Notes: a model not told the origin generated them from the letters alone. Counted from the stretch's first letter, positions 1-7,988 are shown. The stretch is 64,000 nt of DNA from Bacteroidales bacterium (GCA_020026275.1 JAHHQQ010000007.1:1-64000), one strand, 5' to 3'. Numbers and translations are program-made.

Positions 1-180
1 GAAGCGACCATCCATGAGGAGGAAGGCGTGAAGGCCATTCCGATAGAATGTGCCGGCAATCAGATGGAAGGCTGCGTGCACATGTTGAAAAACACCTGCC
101 GCAAACATTCCATGCAGGAATTCATCCGGCTGCTCGAAGAATCAGAAGCCGTCTGTGAACGCCGTCACGATTGGATATAG
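1..180 (+). CDS. C-terminal end of an unidentified protein (partial)
   Basis: Frame 1 is open from the first base to a TAG stop, giving the last 59 residues of a protein that begins outside the window. The fragment is hydrophilic and carries four cysteines (positions 16, 23, 32 and 52 of the fragment), ending in HDWI. I do not recognise the family. It converges on the next gene with a 6-base gap, and no terminator hairpin separates them. That the frame is coding is inferred from its even codon use and from the stop sitting just before the convergent gene. Confidence 0.55.
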   Translation, partial: EATIHEEEGVKAIPIECAGNQMEGCVHMLKNTCRKHSMQEFIRLLEESEAVCERRHDWI

Positions 181-186
181 TTCCTT

Positions 187-555
187 CTATTTCAGAAATA
201 CGAAAAATACAGCCAGAATGAGGCAGCCGAAAGCCGCCAGGTGATTCCATTGGACCGGCTGTCCTTTGAACAGGAAAGTCGCGATGATGGTGAAGACGGT
301 CAGAGAAATGACCTCCTGGATCACTTTGAGCTGCATCAGGTTGAACGGACCGCCGTTCTCGACGAAACCGATCCGGTTGGCAGGAACCTGGGCGCAATAT
401 TCAAAAAAGGCGACGCCCCAGGAAAAGAGAATGACCAGAATCAGCGGCCAGCCGTTGCTGATCTTCATTTCTTGCAGTTTCAAATGCCCATACCAGGCAA
501 AAGTCATGAAAATGTTGCTGGTGACCAGCAACAGAATAGTCCAAAGTGCTCTCAT
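187..555 (-). CDS. DMT-superfamily small membrane protein (DUF486 family)
   Basis: The 122-residue product is almost entirely hydrophobic, with four predicted membrane helices (about residues 1-20, 32-50, 70-90 and 100-120). This size and topology fit the DUF486 family, small relatives of drug/metabolite transporters; the aromatic loop FAWYGHLK after helix 1 is typical. Substrate unknown. The start MRALW is preferred over an in-frame ATG 13 codons upstream, because that would add a charged stretch ahead of the first membrane helix. It stands alone, convergent with the partial gene on its left. Confidence 0.7.
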   Translation of the reverse strand: MRALWTILLLVTSNIFMTFAWYGHLKLQEMKISNGWPLILVILFSWGVAFFEYCAQVPANRIGFVENGGPFNLMQLKVIQEVISLTVFTIIATFLFKGQPVQWNHLAAFGCLILAVFFVFLK

Positions 556-841
556 CTTTCTACTTCTTTCTTTCCGATTTCCCTCTCCCGTCATAGGTCA
601 GAAGAGGGGCGCAAAATTAACCTCTTTTGTCCACTAAAACAAGACCCTTTCTCCGTTTCCCACCCCGTCGCCGCCCTCCCGAAACGCTCACCCAAGAACG
701 GATTGGGACGTGCCCCCATACGGGAAATGCGAAAGGCTTGTTGCATTTTGTTGAAAATAAAGGGGAATGTGGTTGGGATTTGCTCACCTGCGGTGACCAC
801 ATCCCTGTCCCCTGCGGGGGGCTATCAGTCGTAATGGCAAA

Positions 842-873
842 AGCCCATTCCGCTGTCGCGTAATGGCTTTTTT
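842..873 (+). terminator. Terminator-like hairpin on the + strand
   Basis: The stem pairs AGCC/GGCT, ATT/AAT and CGC/GCG around a TGTC loop, with one bulged C and one mismatch, and is followed by six T residues. No protein gene reads into it, so it may end a small RNA or a long leftover transcript. Confidence 0.5.
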
Positions 874-930
874 GTTGTACCTCACCTTCGCTCGAACAAG
901 TTCGGCTCGGTGGGGGGGGACAACAAAAAA
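868..930. repeat. Long imperfect inverted repeat
   Basis: The left arm (868-897) begins TTTTTTGTTGT and ends CGAAC. The right arm (900-930) begins GTTCG and ends ACAACAAAAAA. The ends are perfectly complementary (11 outer bases and 5 inner bases), with a C/G-rich, partly mismatched middle and a 2-base AA spacer. It includes a run of eight G residues. Origin unknown. Confidence 0.6.
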
Positions 931-956
931 GCGCCTGACTGTCGTCAAGCGCTTTT
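927..956 (-). terminator. Rho-independent terminator of tRNA-Arg
   Basis: On the minus strand AAAAGCGCTTGAC pairs over all 13 positions (one G-T) with the following GTCAGGCGCTTTT across a GACA loop, then continues into T residues. It starts 10 bases after the tRNA 3' end. Confidence 0.85.
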
Positions 957-965
957 GCTTTTCGG

Positions 966-1039
966 TGATCTGGTTGGGATTCGAACCCAAGACCCACAGC
1001 TTAGAAGGCTGTTGCTCTATCCAGCTGAGCTACCAGACC
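966..1039 (-). tRNA. tRNA-Arg (anticodon TCT)
   Basis: A full cloverleaf can be drawn on the minus strand: acceptor GGTCTGG/CCAGATC (one G-T), D stem GCTC/GAGC, anticodon stem ACAGC/GCTGT around loop CTTCTAA, a T loop with GGTTCGAATCC, and discriminator A. The anticodon TCT reads AGA codons. A 3' CCA is not completely encoded (the bases after A73 are CCG). It has its own consensus promoter and terminator, so it is a single-gene transcript. Confidence 0.95.
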
Positions 1040-1077
1040 AATCCTTATTTTCGTTTGGGATTCTCTCAAACGGATTG

Positions 1078-1107
1078 CAAATATAGGTATAATTCTTATT
1101 AATACAA
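1078..1107 (-). promoter_or_regulatory. Bacteroidota-type promoter of tRNA-Arg
   Basis: On the minus strand, TTG is followed after 19 bases by TATATTTG, the bacteroidete -33/-7 pattern. The -7 box ends 38 bases before the tRNA. Confidence 0.75.
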
Positions 1108-1134
1108 TACAAATTTGCAGATAATCCATGAAAA

Positions 1135-1160
1135 AGCCCAAATTTCTTGAAATCTGGGCT
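1135..1160 (-). terminator. Terminator of the adenosine kinase/DUF368 operon
   Basis: On the minus strand AGCCCAGATTTC pairs with the following GAAATTTGGGCT (one mismatch) and is followed by TTTTTC. It lies 15 bases past the stop of the DUF368 gene. Confidence 0.75.
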
Positions 1161-1175
1161 CCTTCTTTCTATTTT

Positions 1176-2129
1176 TTATTCCGCTTTCTTTTTATTTCCG
1201 AGCAATTCCAGTCCGCAGACCAGGACAATTCCCAGAATGCAGAAGAGGATGGCTCCGGTGTAGTGCATGTTGACTGCTTCGGAAACGGCCTGTCCGGACT
1301 GCATGAGGGTGGTGACGCTCTGTTCTGCCAGTTCAAGGCTCTGGCCGCTGGCGAGATAGTGGGCTTTGGCAACTGCTCCCATGTCGCTCCATGGCCATAC
1401 TTTGATGAGGGATCCGATGACGAAACCGACCAGTACCAGCATGGTCTGTCTCTCGCATCTTGCCAATAGCCAGTGGAGGAATTTGGCGAATGCCAGAATA
1501 CCTACGAGGCAGCCGAGGCAGAAGACGATGAGCACGGGCCAGTTGAGGTCGCTGATGGCGCCCATGATGTATTCGTATTTGCTCAGGATCACCAGGATGA
1601 AGCTGCCGGAGATGCCTGGAAGGATCATGGTGCAGATGGCGATGGCGCCGCAGATGAAGATGAACCACCAGTCGTCAGGGGTCTGGGTGGGGGAGAGGGT
1701 GCAGACGACTACTCCCAGTCCGATACCGATGACGGTCCAGACGATGTCCGCGAATTTCCATTTCTTGATGTCAATGAGCATGTAGATGGAAGAGGCGATG
1801 ATCAGACCGAAGAAGAAGGCCCAGGTCTGGACCGGATGGTAGACGATCACGTATTCCATTACTTTTGCAAGGCTGACGATGCTGCCCAGCACACCGATGG
1901 CGAGGGCTACCAGGAAGGTGCCATGGATTCTCTGCCAGAATTCTTTGAGGTTGCCCTTGAAGAGGGCTTTCCAGGTGGCTGGCTCCAGGACAGAGTTGAG
2001 GCTGTCGATGATTTCACCATAGATGCCGGTGAGCAGGGCGATGGTTCCTCCGGATACGCCAGGAACTACATTGGCTGCGCCCATTGCAAATCCTTTCAGG
2101 GCGATTATAAGGCTTTTGATTAAATTCAT
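1176..2129 (-). CDS. DUF368 membrane protein, probable undecaprenyl-phosphate translocase (PopT type)
   Basis: A 317-residue polytopic membrane protein with about eight to nine hydrophobic segments. The N-terminal signature GAANVVPGVSGGT and a second copy-like motif LPGISGSF near residue 173 are the internal-repeat hallmarks of DUF368. Members of this family have been shown in other bacteria to flip undecaprenyl phosphate back across the cytoplasmic membrane, recycling the carrier for cell-wall and polysaccharide synthesis. That role is transferred by family, not visible directly. It is the last gene of a three-gene operon, 19 bases after the preceding gene and followed by a terminator. Confidence 0.85.
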   Translation of the reverse strand: MNLIKSLIIALKGFAMGAANVVPGVSGGTIALLTGIYGEIIDSLNSVLEPATWKALFKGNLKEFWQRIHGTFLVALAIGVLGSIVSLAKVMEYVIVYHPVQTWAFFFGLIIASSIYMLIDIKKWKFADIVWTVIGIGLGVVVCTLSPTQTPDDWWFIFICGAIAICTMILPGISGSFILVILSKYEYIMGAISDLNWPVLIVFCLGCLVGILAFAKFLHWLLARCERQTMLVLVGFVIGSLIKVWPWSDMGAVAKAHYLASGQSLELAEQSVTTLMQSGQAVSEAVNMHYTGAILFCILGIVLVCGLELLGNKKKAE

Positions 2130-2148
2130 ATCGTTTGTGTTGGCCGGT

Positions 2149-2682
2149 TTATTTTATTTTTTTGAGAATTTCTGTCATCTTGACAAAGGCCTGGGCCGGT
2201 AAAATTTCTTGTTGGGGAGAATGTGTGACAATCAGATCAAATGTCTGGTCCGGGAGCTGCATTCGTCCAATCTTGAAACGGGCCTGGGAACAGGTTGCGA
2301 GAAATTGGAGTGGAAAATTGTTTTTCCCGACTAAAGAAATGAAAAGGTCTGGATGGTGGCCTCGCATATAGTTGGCTTTTTCCGGACAGGGACGACCTGC
2401 CCAGTTGAGATCTTTTTTTCTAAAAGTCGTCTGAGGGCTGGTGATTTGCAGCTCATCTTTGGCTTCTTTCCTGAAATCGAGATAGAAGATCTCTCCCTGG
2501 ATGTCGTGCTTCTTGAAGAAGGAGAGCAGTTCTTCTTTGCAGAGGTTGGCGGCGGGCTCTTCCATATTGACGATGGCGACTGCGGTCTGTATCTGTTCTA
2601 GAGGAAGCAATCCTGTCGGAACATCGCTTCTGGAACGCTCCAGCATCTTTTTCCTGAAATGTTCTTTAATCAGACAGGTCAT
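2149..2682 (-). CDS. Conserved hypothetical protein (resembles DUF6913 family)
   Basis: A 177-residue soluble protein without signal peptide or membrane segment. It has an alternating alpha/beta pattern (AVAIVNME, GEIFYLDF, HPDLFISL, FDLIVTHS), which suggests a small Rossmann-like fold, and a basic, helical N terminus. Similar proteins are widespread and uncharacterised in Bacteroidota; I believe they are grouped as DUF6913, but this is from memory. Its ATG overlaps the stop of the adenosine kinase gene (ATGA), so the two are translationally coupled and probably co-expressed. Confidence 0.6.
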   Translation of the reverse strand: MTCLIKEHFRKKMLERSRSDVPTGLLPLEQIQTAVAIVNMEEPAANLCKEELLSFFKKHDIQGEIFYLDFRKEAKDELQITSPQTTFRKKDLNWAGRPCPEKANYMRGHHPDLFISLVGKNNFPLQFLATCSQARFKIGRMQLPDQTFDLIVTHSPQQEILPAQAFVKMTEILKKIK

Positions 2683-3677
2683 TGTTTGGAGTTCTGGGCA
2701 ATGAGTTCTTTGATTTCAGCTTTCGCTTCCTTCCATCTCGGAACATCAATCTTGGTGCCGACCACTTCTACTACTTTGGCGGCGATGATGGAACCGATTT
2801 CTCCGCAGACTTTCAAAGGCATTCCGATGGAGTGTGCATAGAGGAAGCCGGCGGCATAGGTGTCTCCTGCTCCTGTGGCGTCAATCGGTTTGGCTGGCCA
2901 AGCTTTGATGTAGTGATATTCGTCCCCTTGTTTGACCATGGAACCGTCTTTGCCGACTTTTACAATGGCGATGTCACAGTGTTTTGCCAGTTCGTCCAAT
3001 GCTTCTCTCGGCTCTTTTTTCGTGAATGCCTTGGCTTCGCTTTCATTGGCGAAGACGATGTCCACATATTTGTCCACCAGGTTATGCAGGAAGGCGTCAT
3101 TGGATTCCACCACATTGTAGGACGCCATGTCGATGGAAATGATGCAGCCTGCATTCTTTGCCATCTGGACCGCCTTGCTGATGAGCTCCTGGTTCTGTAC
3201 CAGATAACCTTCAATGTGGAAATAGTCATATCCTTCGAAATATTCCTGTTTGAGGTCTTCCGGTCCCATCTCAAGGGCAGAGCCCATGTAGTCTGCAAAA
3301 GTCCTTTCGGCATTGGCACCTGCAATGAATACCATACATCTTCCAGATGATTTTGTGCCATAGAGCATGGTGGTGGTGACGCCATATTGTTCCATGGTGC
3401 TCTTGAAGAGATGTCCCAATTCGTCGTTTCCGATTTTCCCGATATATCCTGAAGGCATTCCGAAGATGGAAGTGCAAGTGATGGTGTTGGCTGCGGAGCC
3501 GCCTGGAACATATTTTACTCCTACTTCTTTGAGAGCATTCCAGATTTTGTCTCCAGTTTCCATGTCAACGTGTTGCATACTTCCTTTTGGAAGGTGGTAT
3601 TCTGTCAGCAGATTGTCATCTGGCAGGATGGCCAGAATGTCCGTAAGTGCATTTCCAATGCCGAGTATTGATTTCAT
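2679..3677 (-). CDS. PfkB-family sugar/nucleoside kinase, probable adenosine kinase
   Basis: A 332-residue ribokinase-fold kinase. It begins with the strand-plus-glycine motif LGIGNALTDI, has the substrate-lid signature GGSAANT near residue 59, and the C-terminal PfkB signature DATGAGDTYAAGF at about 266-278, where Asp272 is the expected catalytic base. Bacteroidete proteins of this type are usually annotated as adenosine kinase, phosphorylating adenosine to AMP in purine salvage; another nucleoside or sugar cannot be excluded. It is the first gene of a leftward operon, with a -7 box (TACATTTG) 33 bases upstream. It lies divergent from a UPF0104 membrane protein gene. Confidence 0.85.
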   Translation of the reverse strand: MKSILGIGNALTDILAILPDDNLLTEYHLPKGSMQHVDMETGDKIWNALKEVGVKYVPGGSAANTITCTSIFGMPSGYIGKIGNDELGHLFKSTMEQYGVTTTMLYGTKSSGRCMVFIAGANAERTFADYMGSALEMGPEDLKQEYFEGYDYFHIEGYLVQNQELISKAVQMAKNAGCIISIDMASYNVVESNDAFLHNLVDKYVDIVFANESEAKAFTKKEPREALDELAKHCDIAIVKVGKDGSMVKQGDEYHYIKAWPAKPIDATGAGDTYAAGFLYAHSIGMPLKVCGEIGSIIAAKVVEVVGTKIDVPRWKEAKAEIKELIAQNSKQ

Positions 3678-3709
3678 ATCTACCTATTTATATATATGGT
3701 TGCAAAATG

Positions 3710-3717
3710 CAAATGTA
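3710..3717 (-). promoter_or_regulatory. -7 box of the adenosine kinase operon
   Basis: TACATTTG on the minus strand matches TAnnTTTG, 33 bases from the start codon. No convincing -33 element at the usual distance. Confidence 0.4.
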
Positions 3718-3771
3718 AGAATTTTGTTCGCATTTCATGGAACTTTTTCCACGTTAATGTAACTTATTTTT

Positions 3772-3779
3772 TATATTTG
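3772..3779 (+). promoter_or_regulatory. -7 box for the UPF0104 membrane protein gene
   Basis: TATATTTG on the + strand, 58 bases before the ATG at 3838, in the divergent intergenic region. The -33 part is weak. Confidence 0.45.
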
Positions 3780-3837
3780 CAGTTTAGGTCTGAAAGTTGG
3801 ACAAGGAGGTGGGGTCAATCGTTTATCGAGAAGAATA

Positions 3838-4929
3838 ATGCGAAAAAAACTTAAGAAGATATTGAAGTATTCGCTTTCCATTTTGGGGGCGTTTCTTTTG
3901 CTTTGGGTCTCTTTCAAAGGAGTGGATTGGAAGATGTTCTGGCAAGGTCTGAAATCTTGTAACTGGACGTTTGTCATTGTTTCAATGCTTTTGGGGGTCC
4001 TTTCTTTCTGGTTCCGAGGTTTGAGATGGCGTCAACTTTTGCTTTCTGTCGATCCTTCGACAAAACGGATTGCTTGCTTCAATGCGGTCAATATCTGCTA
4101 TGTTGCAAATATGGTATTGCCTCGTGCGGGGGAATTCATAGCCTGTGCCTATATTCATCGCCATTCTGCCTTGGGCAAGAATGGCAAGAAGCTGGGGACC
4201 TATGACAAGGTGTTTGGAACAGGATTGGTGGATCGTATCTGGGATATCATTTCGATGTCTTTGTTCCTGATAGCACTTTTGGTCCTGAGCCGGGATGTGT
4301 TCGGATCGTTCTTCTTTGACAAGATGTTCCGGCCGATTACCGAGAAGCTGAATTTCAGCGTATCCGGTTTTGTGGTGATGCTGATCTTGTTCGTTGTCGG
4401 GCTGATAGTCGCATTTGTCTGGGCAAGTGTGCATTTCAGGAAACAGTCCAAGTTTTTCGGGACCATCTATAATGTCGGAAAAGGCATTCTGGTGGGTATG
4501 AGGGATTGTTTCCTCGCCAAGAACTGGTGGCTGACCTTTTTGCATTCCATGGCGGTGTGGGCTTGCTACTGGCTGGCATGTTATGCCATTTTGTTGTCCA
4601 TGCAGGGGGTGGATCCGGCTGCTTTTCCACAGGAGATGAGAGGGGGGCTGTCTGCTTTATTGGACTTGAATATGTTGGATGCTCTGTTTCTGATGATCGT
4701 CGGTGCAATCAGTACGGTGGTTCCGGTACCTGGCGGCTTCGGTGCATACCATTATCTCGTCTCTTTGAGCCTGTCGGTTGTTTATGGCATTCCTGTTGAA
4801 ATTGGAATTATCTTTGCCACTTTGAGTCATGAGTCCCAGACACTTGTTCAGATTCTCTGTGGTGGAATCAATTATGGTTATGAAACTGTCTTCAAGTCGA
4901 GAAGACAGGAGAAGATGATAAAAGCATAA
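3838..4929 (+). CDS. UPF0104/LPG_synthase_TM family integral membrane protein
   Basis: A 363-residue protein with about eight membrane helices. The PGGFGAYHY motif near residue 300 matches the conserved Pro-Gly-Gly-x-Gly element of the lysylphosphatidylglycerol-synthase transmembrane family (UPF0104). There is no C-terminal cytoplasmic aminoacyl-transferase domain, so it is not a complete MprF; stand-alone members are thought to move or recognise lipids, but the substrate is unknown. It is a single-gene unit. Its stop codon lies inside the stem of a perfect bidirectional terminator shared with the convergent exodeoxyribonuclease gene. Confidence 0.8.
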   Translation: MRKKLKKILKYSLSILGAFLLLWVSFKGVDWKMFWQGLKSCNWTFVIVSMLLGVLSFWFRGLRWRQLLLSVDPSTKRIACFNAVNICYVANMVLPRAGEFIACAYIHRHSALGKNGKKLGTYDKVFGTGLVDRIWDIISMSLFLIALLVLSRDVFGSFFFDKMFRPITEKLNFSVSGFVVMLILFVVGLIVAFVWASVHFRKQSKFFGTIYNVGKGILVGMRDCFLAKNWWLTFLHSMAVWACYWLACYAILLSMQGVDPAAFPQEMRGGLSALLDLNMLDALFLMIVGAISTVVPVPGGFGAYHYLVSLSLSVVYGIPVEIGIIFATLSHESQTLVQILCGGINYGYETVFKSRRQEKMIKA

Positions 4930-4963
4930 AAAAGGCATCCATTTCCGGATGCCTTTTTTATGC
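4924..4963. terminator. Perfect bidirectional terminator
   Basis: A 17-base perfect stem, from GCATAAAAAAGGCATCC to GGATGCCTTTTTTATGC around a 6-base loop, with A tract on one side and T tract on the other. It serves the convergent UPF0104 gene and exodeoxyribonuclease gene and contains the stop codon of the former. Confidence 0.95.
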
Positions 4964-4973
4964 TTGATGGAGC

Positions 4974-5723
4974 CTATTCCCAATCCAATTCAACTGGACA
5001 ATGGTCTGAACCAAAAATTTCGTTGTGGATTTCTGCTCCTTTGATGCGGTCCTTGATTTTGTCTGAAACTAGAAAATAGTCGATTCTCCATCCTGCATTT
5101 TTTTCACGGGAACGGAAACGATAGGACCACCAAGAATATTTGACGGTATCTGGATGAAGGGCTCTCCATGAGTCGGTAAATCCAGAAGAGAGCAAGGTAG
5201 AGAATTTCTCTCTTTCTTCGTCAGAAAAACCTGCATTGTGATGGTTGGAACTCGGGTTCTTCAGGTCAATTTCTTCGTGGGCGACATTGAGGTCTCCGCA
5301 GACGATGACTCCTTTCTTTAGGGCCAGGGCATTTAGGTAGGTTCTGAAGTCGTCTTCCCATCTCATTCTGTAATCCAGTCTTTTCAGTTCATCTTGTGAA
5401 TTGGGTACATATACACAGACCAGATAGAACTCTGACATTTCCAAGGTGATGACACGTCCTTCGTGATCGTGTTCATCAATCCCGATGCCATAGCTGACAG
5501 AAATAGGCTCCTGTTTAGAATAGATTGCTGTTCCAGAGTAGCCTTTCTTGTCCGCATAGTTCCAGTAGGAATGGTATCCTTCGAATTGGAGGTCCAATTG
5601 GCCTGCTTGCATTTTGGTTTCTTGCAGGCAGAAGAAATCGGCGTCCAGTTCGTTGAACACTTCCTTGAAGTTCTTTCCGACAACGGCGCGGAGGCCGTTG
5701 ACATTCCATGAGATGAATTTCAT
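4974..5723 (-). CDS. xth: Exodeoxyribonuclease III (AP endonuclease)
   Basis: A 249-residue protein of the endonuclease/exonuclease/phosphatase fold, full length for the ExoIII family. Visible catalytic motifs in order are SWNVNGLRA at the N terminus, LQETKMQ near residue 35, GDLNVAH near 143 (metal and abasic-site binding), the WRIDYF motif near 207 and the C-terminal GSDHCPVEL with the active-site histidine. The enzyme nicks DNA at abasic sites and trims 3' ends in base-excision repair. It is 9 bases downstream of cysS, probably co-transcribed, and ends at the shared terminator. Confidence 0.92.
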   Translation of the reverse strand: MKFISWNVNGLRAVVGKNFKEVFNELDADFFCLQETKMQAGQLDLQFEGYHSYWNYADKKGYSGTAIYSKQEPISVSYGIGIDEHDHEGRVITLEMSEFYLVCVYVPNSQDELKRLDYRMRWEDDFRTYLNALALKKGVIVCGDLNVAHEEIDLKNPSSNHHNAGFSDEEREKFSTLLSSGFTDSWRALHPDTVKYSWWSYRFRSREKNAGWRIDYFLVSDKIKDRIKGAEIHNEIFGSDHCPVELDWE

Positions 5724-5732
5724 AAGGATATT

Positions 5733-7298
5733 TTATTCAATGGTCCATTCTGCACCGTCCTTGGTGTCTTTGATGTTGATTCCCAGAGATTTCAGGTGAT
5801 CTCGGATAGCGTCGCTGCGGGCCCAGTCCTTGGCGGCTTTGGCGGCAGCTCTGTCTTCCAAGACAATGTCCATAAGACCGGATACGATGCTCTTGTCGCT
5901 GGATTCGCCCAGACTTTCATCTTTGAGACCGAATACTCCGAAGACGATGTTGTCGAAGAGGTCCAGCAGGCACTGCAAATCTTTTGCTGAGAGGGTCACC
6001 TTCTTCTCTTTTGCTGTGTTGATCAGACGGACAGCATCAAACATCTCAGATAAGGCGATAGGGGTGTTCATGTCGTCGCAAAGAGCAGTATAGACGTTGT
6101 CAAATATTTTCTTGACCTGTGGATCATCTGCCTGGCAACTTTCAGGTGCTACGCTCTGGAGGTATTCTCCATAGGCGAGCGCCGGTGCAATGTGGCCTTT
6201 GTCTCCAAAGGCACTGTGTGTTGCGCCAGCAGTTTTTGCCAACAGACAGAGGTCTTTGTAGGCAACCATGATTTTCTTCAATCCTTTTTCAGCTGCCTGA
6301 AGAGCTTCGTTGGAAAAGTTCAGAGTGCTGCGGTAGTGGGCTTGAAGAATAAAGAATCGGATGGTCATAGGGGTGTAGGCCTGATCTAGCTTTTCATGTG
6401 CCCCTGCAAAAACTTGTGGCAGGGTGATGAAGTTGCCGAGGGATTTTCCCATTTTTTGTCCATTGATGGTGACCATATTGTTGTGGACCCAATAGTGTAC
6501 CCCTTGGGTGCCTCTGGAAGCGACGTTCTGGGCAATTTCGCATTCGTGATGCGGAAACATCAGATCCATGCCGCCTCCGTGTATGTCAAACTCATTTCCG
6601 AGATACTTTTCTCCCATTACAGAACATTCAAGGTGCCAGCCTGGGAAGCCGATGCTCCATGGTGATGGCCATTTCATGATATGCTGAGGTTCGGCTTTCT
6701 TCCAAAGAGCGAAATCGTAAGGTGCTTTTTTGTCGCTCTGTCCGTCCAGAAGACGGGTGCCTTCCAGGGTGTCGTCCAGAGTACGGCCGGAAAGGATGCC
6801 ATACTGGTGGTCATGATTGTATTTTTCAATGTCGAAATAGACAGAACCGTTGCTGATGTAGGCATAGCCGGCATCCAGAATCTTCTGCACGGTCAGAATC
6901 TGCTCGACGATGTGCCCGGATGCTCTTGGCTCGATGGATGGTGGGGCGACATTGAGGAGTCTCATGGCTTCATGATAGCAGAAAGTATAGGTCTGCACAA
7001 CTTCCATTGGTTCAAGCTGTTCCAAAGCCGCTTTCTTGGTGATTTTGTCTTCTCCGTCGTCAGCATCGTGCTCGAGATGGCCTACGTCAGTGATGTTGCG
7101 GACATATCTGACTTTGTACCCCAGGTGACGAAGCAGTTTCTGAAGGACATCGTAGGTGATGCCAGGTCTGGCGTGTCCGAGGTGTGCCTCACCATAGACG
7201 GTAGGGCCGCACACATACATGCCGACATGTCCGGGCTGTACGGGTACGAAAAGTTCTTTCTTTCTTGAAAGAGTATTGGTAAGAAACAGATCTCTCAT
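5733..7298 (-). CDS. cysS: Cysteinyl-tRNA synthetase
   Basis: A 521-residue class I aminoacyl-tRNA synthetase that charges tRNA-Cys. It shows the HIGH-type motif HLGH at residues 39-42, the zinc ligand Cys30 in YVCGPTVY, the zinc-site segments GWHLECSVM and HHECEIAQ, and KMGKSLGN around residue 284 as the KMSKS loop. The start MRDLFL is chosen because an ATG 18 codons upstream would add residues not seen in the family, and because the -7 box at 7336-7343 lies within that longer version. First gene of a two-gene operon with exodeoxyribonuclease III. Confidence 0.95.
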   Translation of the reverse strand: MRDLFLTNTLSRKKELFVPVQPGHVGMYVCGPTVYGEAHLGHARPGITYDVLQKLLRHLGYKVRYVRNITDVGHLEHDADDGEDKITKKAALEQLEPMEVVQTYTFCYHEAMRLLNVAPPSIEPRASGHIVEQILTVQKILDAGYAYISNGSVYFDIEKYNHDHQYGILSGRTLDDTLEGTRLLDGQSDKKAPYDFALWKKAEPQHIMKWPSPWSIGFPGWHLECSVMGEKYLGNEFDIHGGGMDLMFPHHECEIAQNVASRGTQGVHYWVHNNMVTINGQKMGKSLGNFITLPQVFAGAHEKLDQAYTPMTIRFFILQAHYRSTLNFSNEALQAAEKGLKKIMVAYKDLCLLAKTAGATHSAFGDKGHIAPALAYGEYLQSVAPESCQADDPQVKKIFDNVYTALCDDMNTPIALSEMFDAVRLINTAKEKKVTLSAKDLQCLLDLFDNIVFGVFGLKDESLGESSDKSIVSGLMDIVLEDRAAAKAAKDWARSDAIRDHLKSLGINIKDTKDGAEWTIE

Positions 7299-7335
7299 AA
7301 TTGTTTCGGATTTTTCAGATAATGATATATTCTTG

Positions 7336-7368
7336 CAAAGATACGAAAACACTTTTGAATATTCTCAA
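7336..7368 (-). promoter_or_regulatory. Candidate promoter of cysS
   Basis: On the minus strand TTG is followed by TATCTTTG with a 22-base spacer, slightly longer than usual. The -7 box is 37 bases from the chosen start. Confidence 0.5.
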
Positions 7369-7481
7369 AATGAGGTGGGTCAATGTTTCTGAAAAGAGAA
7401 CTTCTCGCTTTTTGGGAAGATGTGGAAAAAGGTGTGAATAAAATTCCTCTTTCTGAATGATGACAATTCCATTGCTATTGT

Positions 7482-7500
7482 TATATTTGCAAATCGCAAA
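7482..7500 (+). promoter_or_regulatory. -7 box and overlapping inverted repeat at the purine operon promoter
   Basis: TATATTTG (7482-7489) matches the bacteroidete -7 element, 28 bases before purE. TTTGC-AAATC-GCAAA (7486-7500) is a perfect short inverted repeat overlapping the box and presumed start site, so it could be an operator. No clear -33 element. The rest of the 219-base gap from cysS shows nothing else. Confidence 0.4.
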
Positions 7501-7517
7501 CTCTTAAAATTCCACAT

Positions 7518-7985
7518 ATGAAAGTTTCAATTATTATGGGATCTACCAGCGACTACGATGTAATGTCGGGAGCTGAGCAGATACTGTCGTCATTTGGCGT
7601 CGAGTTCGAAAAGAAGGTGATCAGCGCTCATAGGACACCTGATTTGATGTATGAGTATACCAAGGGGGCAAAGAGCCGTGGGGTGGGTGTCATCATCGCG
7701 GGTGCTGGCGGGGCTGCCCATCTGGCAGGAGTTGCAGCGGGCCTTACCACATTGCCTGTAATCGCTGTTCCTATGCAGACCAAGGCTTTGGGCGGTCTGG
7801 ATTCTCTTTTGTCCATGGTGCAGATGCCTACTGGAATTCCTGTGGCGACTGTTGCTGTCAATGGTGCGAAGAATGCGGCTCTCCTTGCAGTGGAGATTTT
7901 GGCAGTCACGGACGTGGCTCTTGCAGAAAAATTGGACGAATATCGTCAGCAGCAGGCTGAAAAAGTTATTAACTCAAAAATATAG
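7518..7985 (+). CDS. purE: N5-carboxyaminoimidazole ribonucleotide mutase
   Basis: A 155-residue class I PurE that converts N5-CAIR to CAIR in purine synthesis. The N-terminal motif IMGSTSDYDVM, the SAHRTPD motif near residue 39 with the catalytic histidine, and the glycine-rich IAGAGGAAHLAG near 62 are all present. Class I enzymes normally work with PurK, which makes N5-CAIR; no purK lies in this window. First gene of the purine operon, 3 bases ahead of purL. Confidence 0.95.
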   Translation: MKVSIIMGSTSDYDVMSGAEQILSSFGVEFEKKVISAHRTPDLMYEYTKGAKSRGVGVIIAGAGGAAHLAGVAAGLTTLPVIAVPMQTKALGGLDSLLSMVQMPTGIPVATVAVNGAKNAALLAVEILAVTDVALAEKLDEYRQQQAEKVINSKI

Positions 7986-7988
7986 ACT

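Larger units (their letters stand above)
556..965. other. 410-base gene-free region rich in inverted repeats
   Basis: No credible protein gene on either strand. Readable structure on the + strand: ATGTGG (768-773) can pair with CCACAT (796-801), enclosing the hairpin TCACC-TGC-GGTGA. Next comes the C-rich/G-rich hairpin CCCCTGCGGGG, then a terminator-like hairpin at 842-873, then a long imperfect inverted repeat at 868-930 whose right arm runs into the tRNA-Arg terminator. The 556-760 part shows nothing I can name. A small structured RNA on the + strand ending near 873 is possible but unproven. Confidence 0.5.

Noticed and set aside
7353..7517. Purine riboswitch upstream of purE
   Set aside because: No purine-aptamer core or three-way junction could be recognised; only a promoter box and a short inverted repeat are visible.
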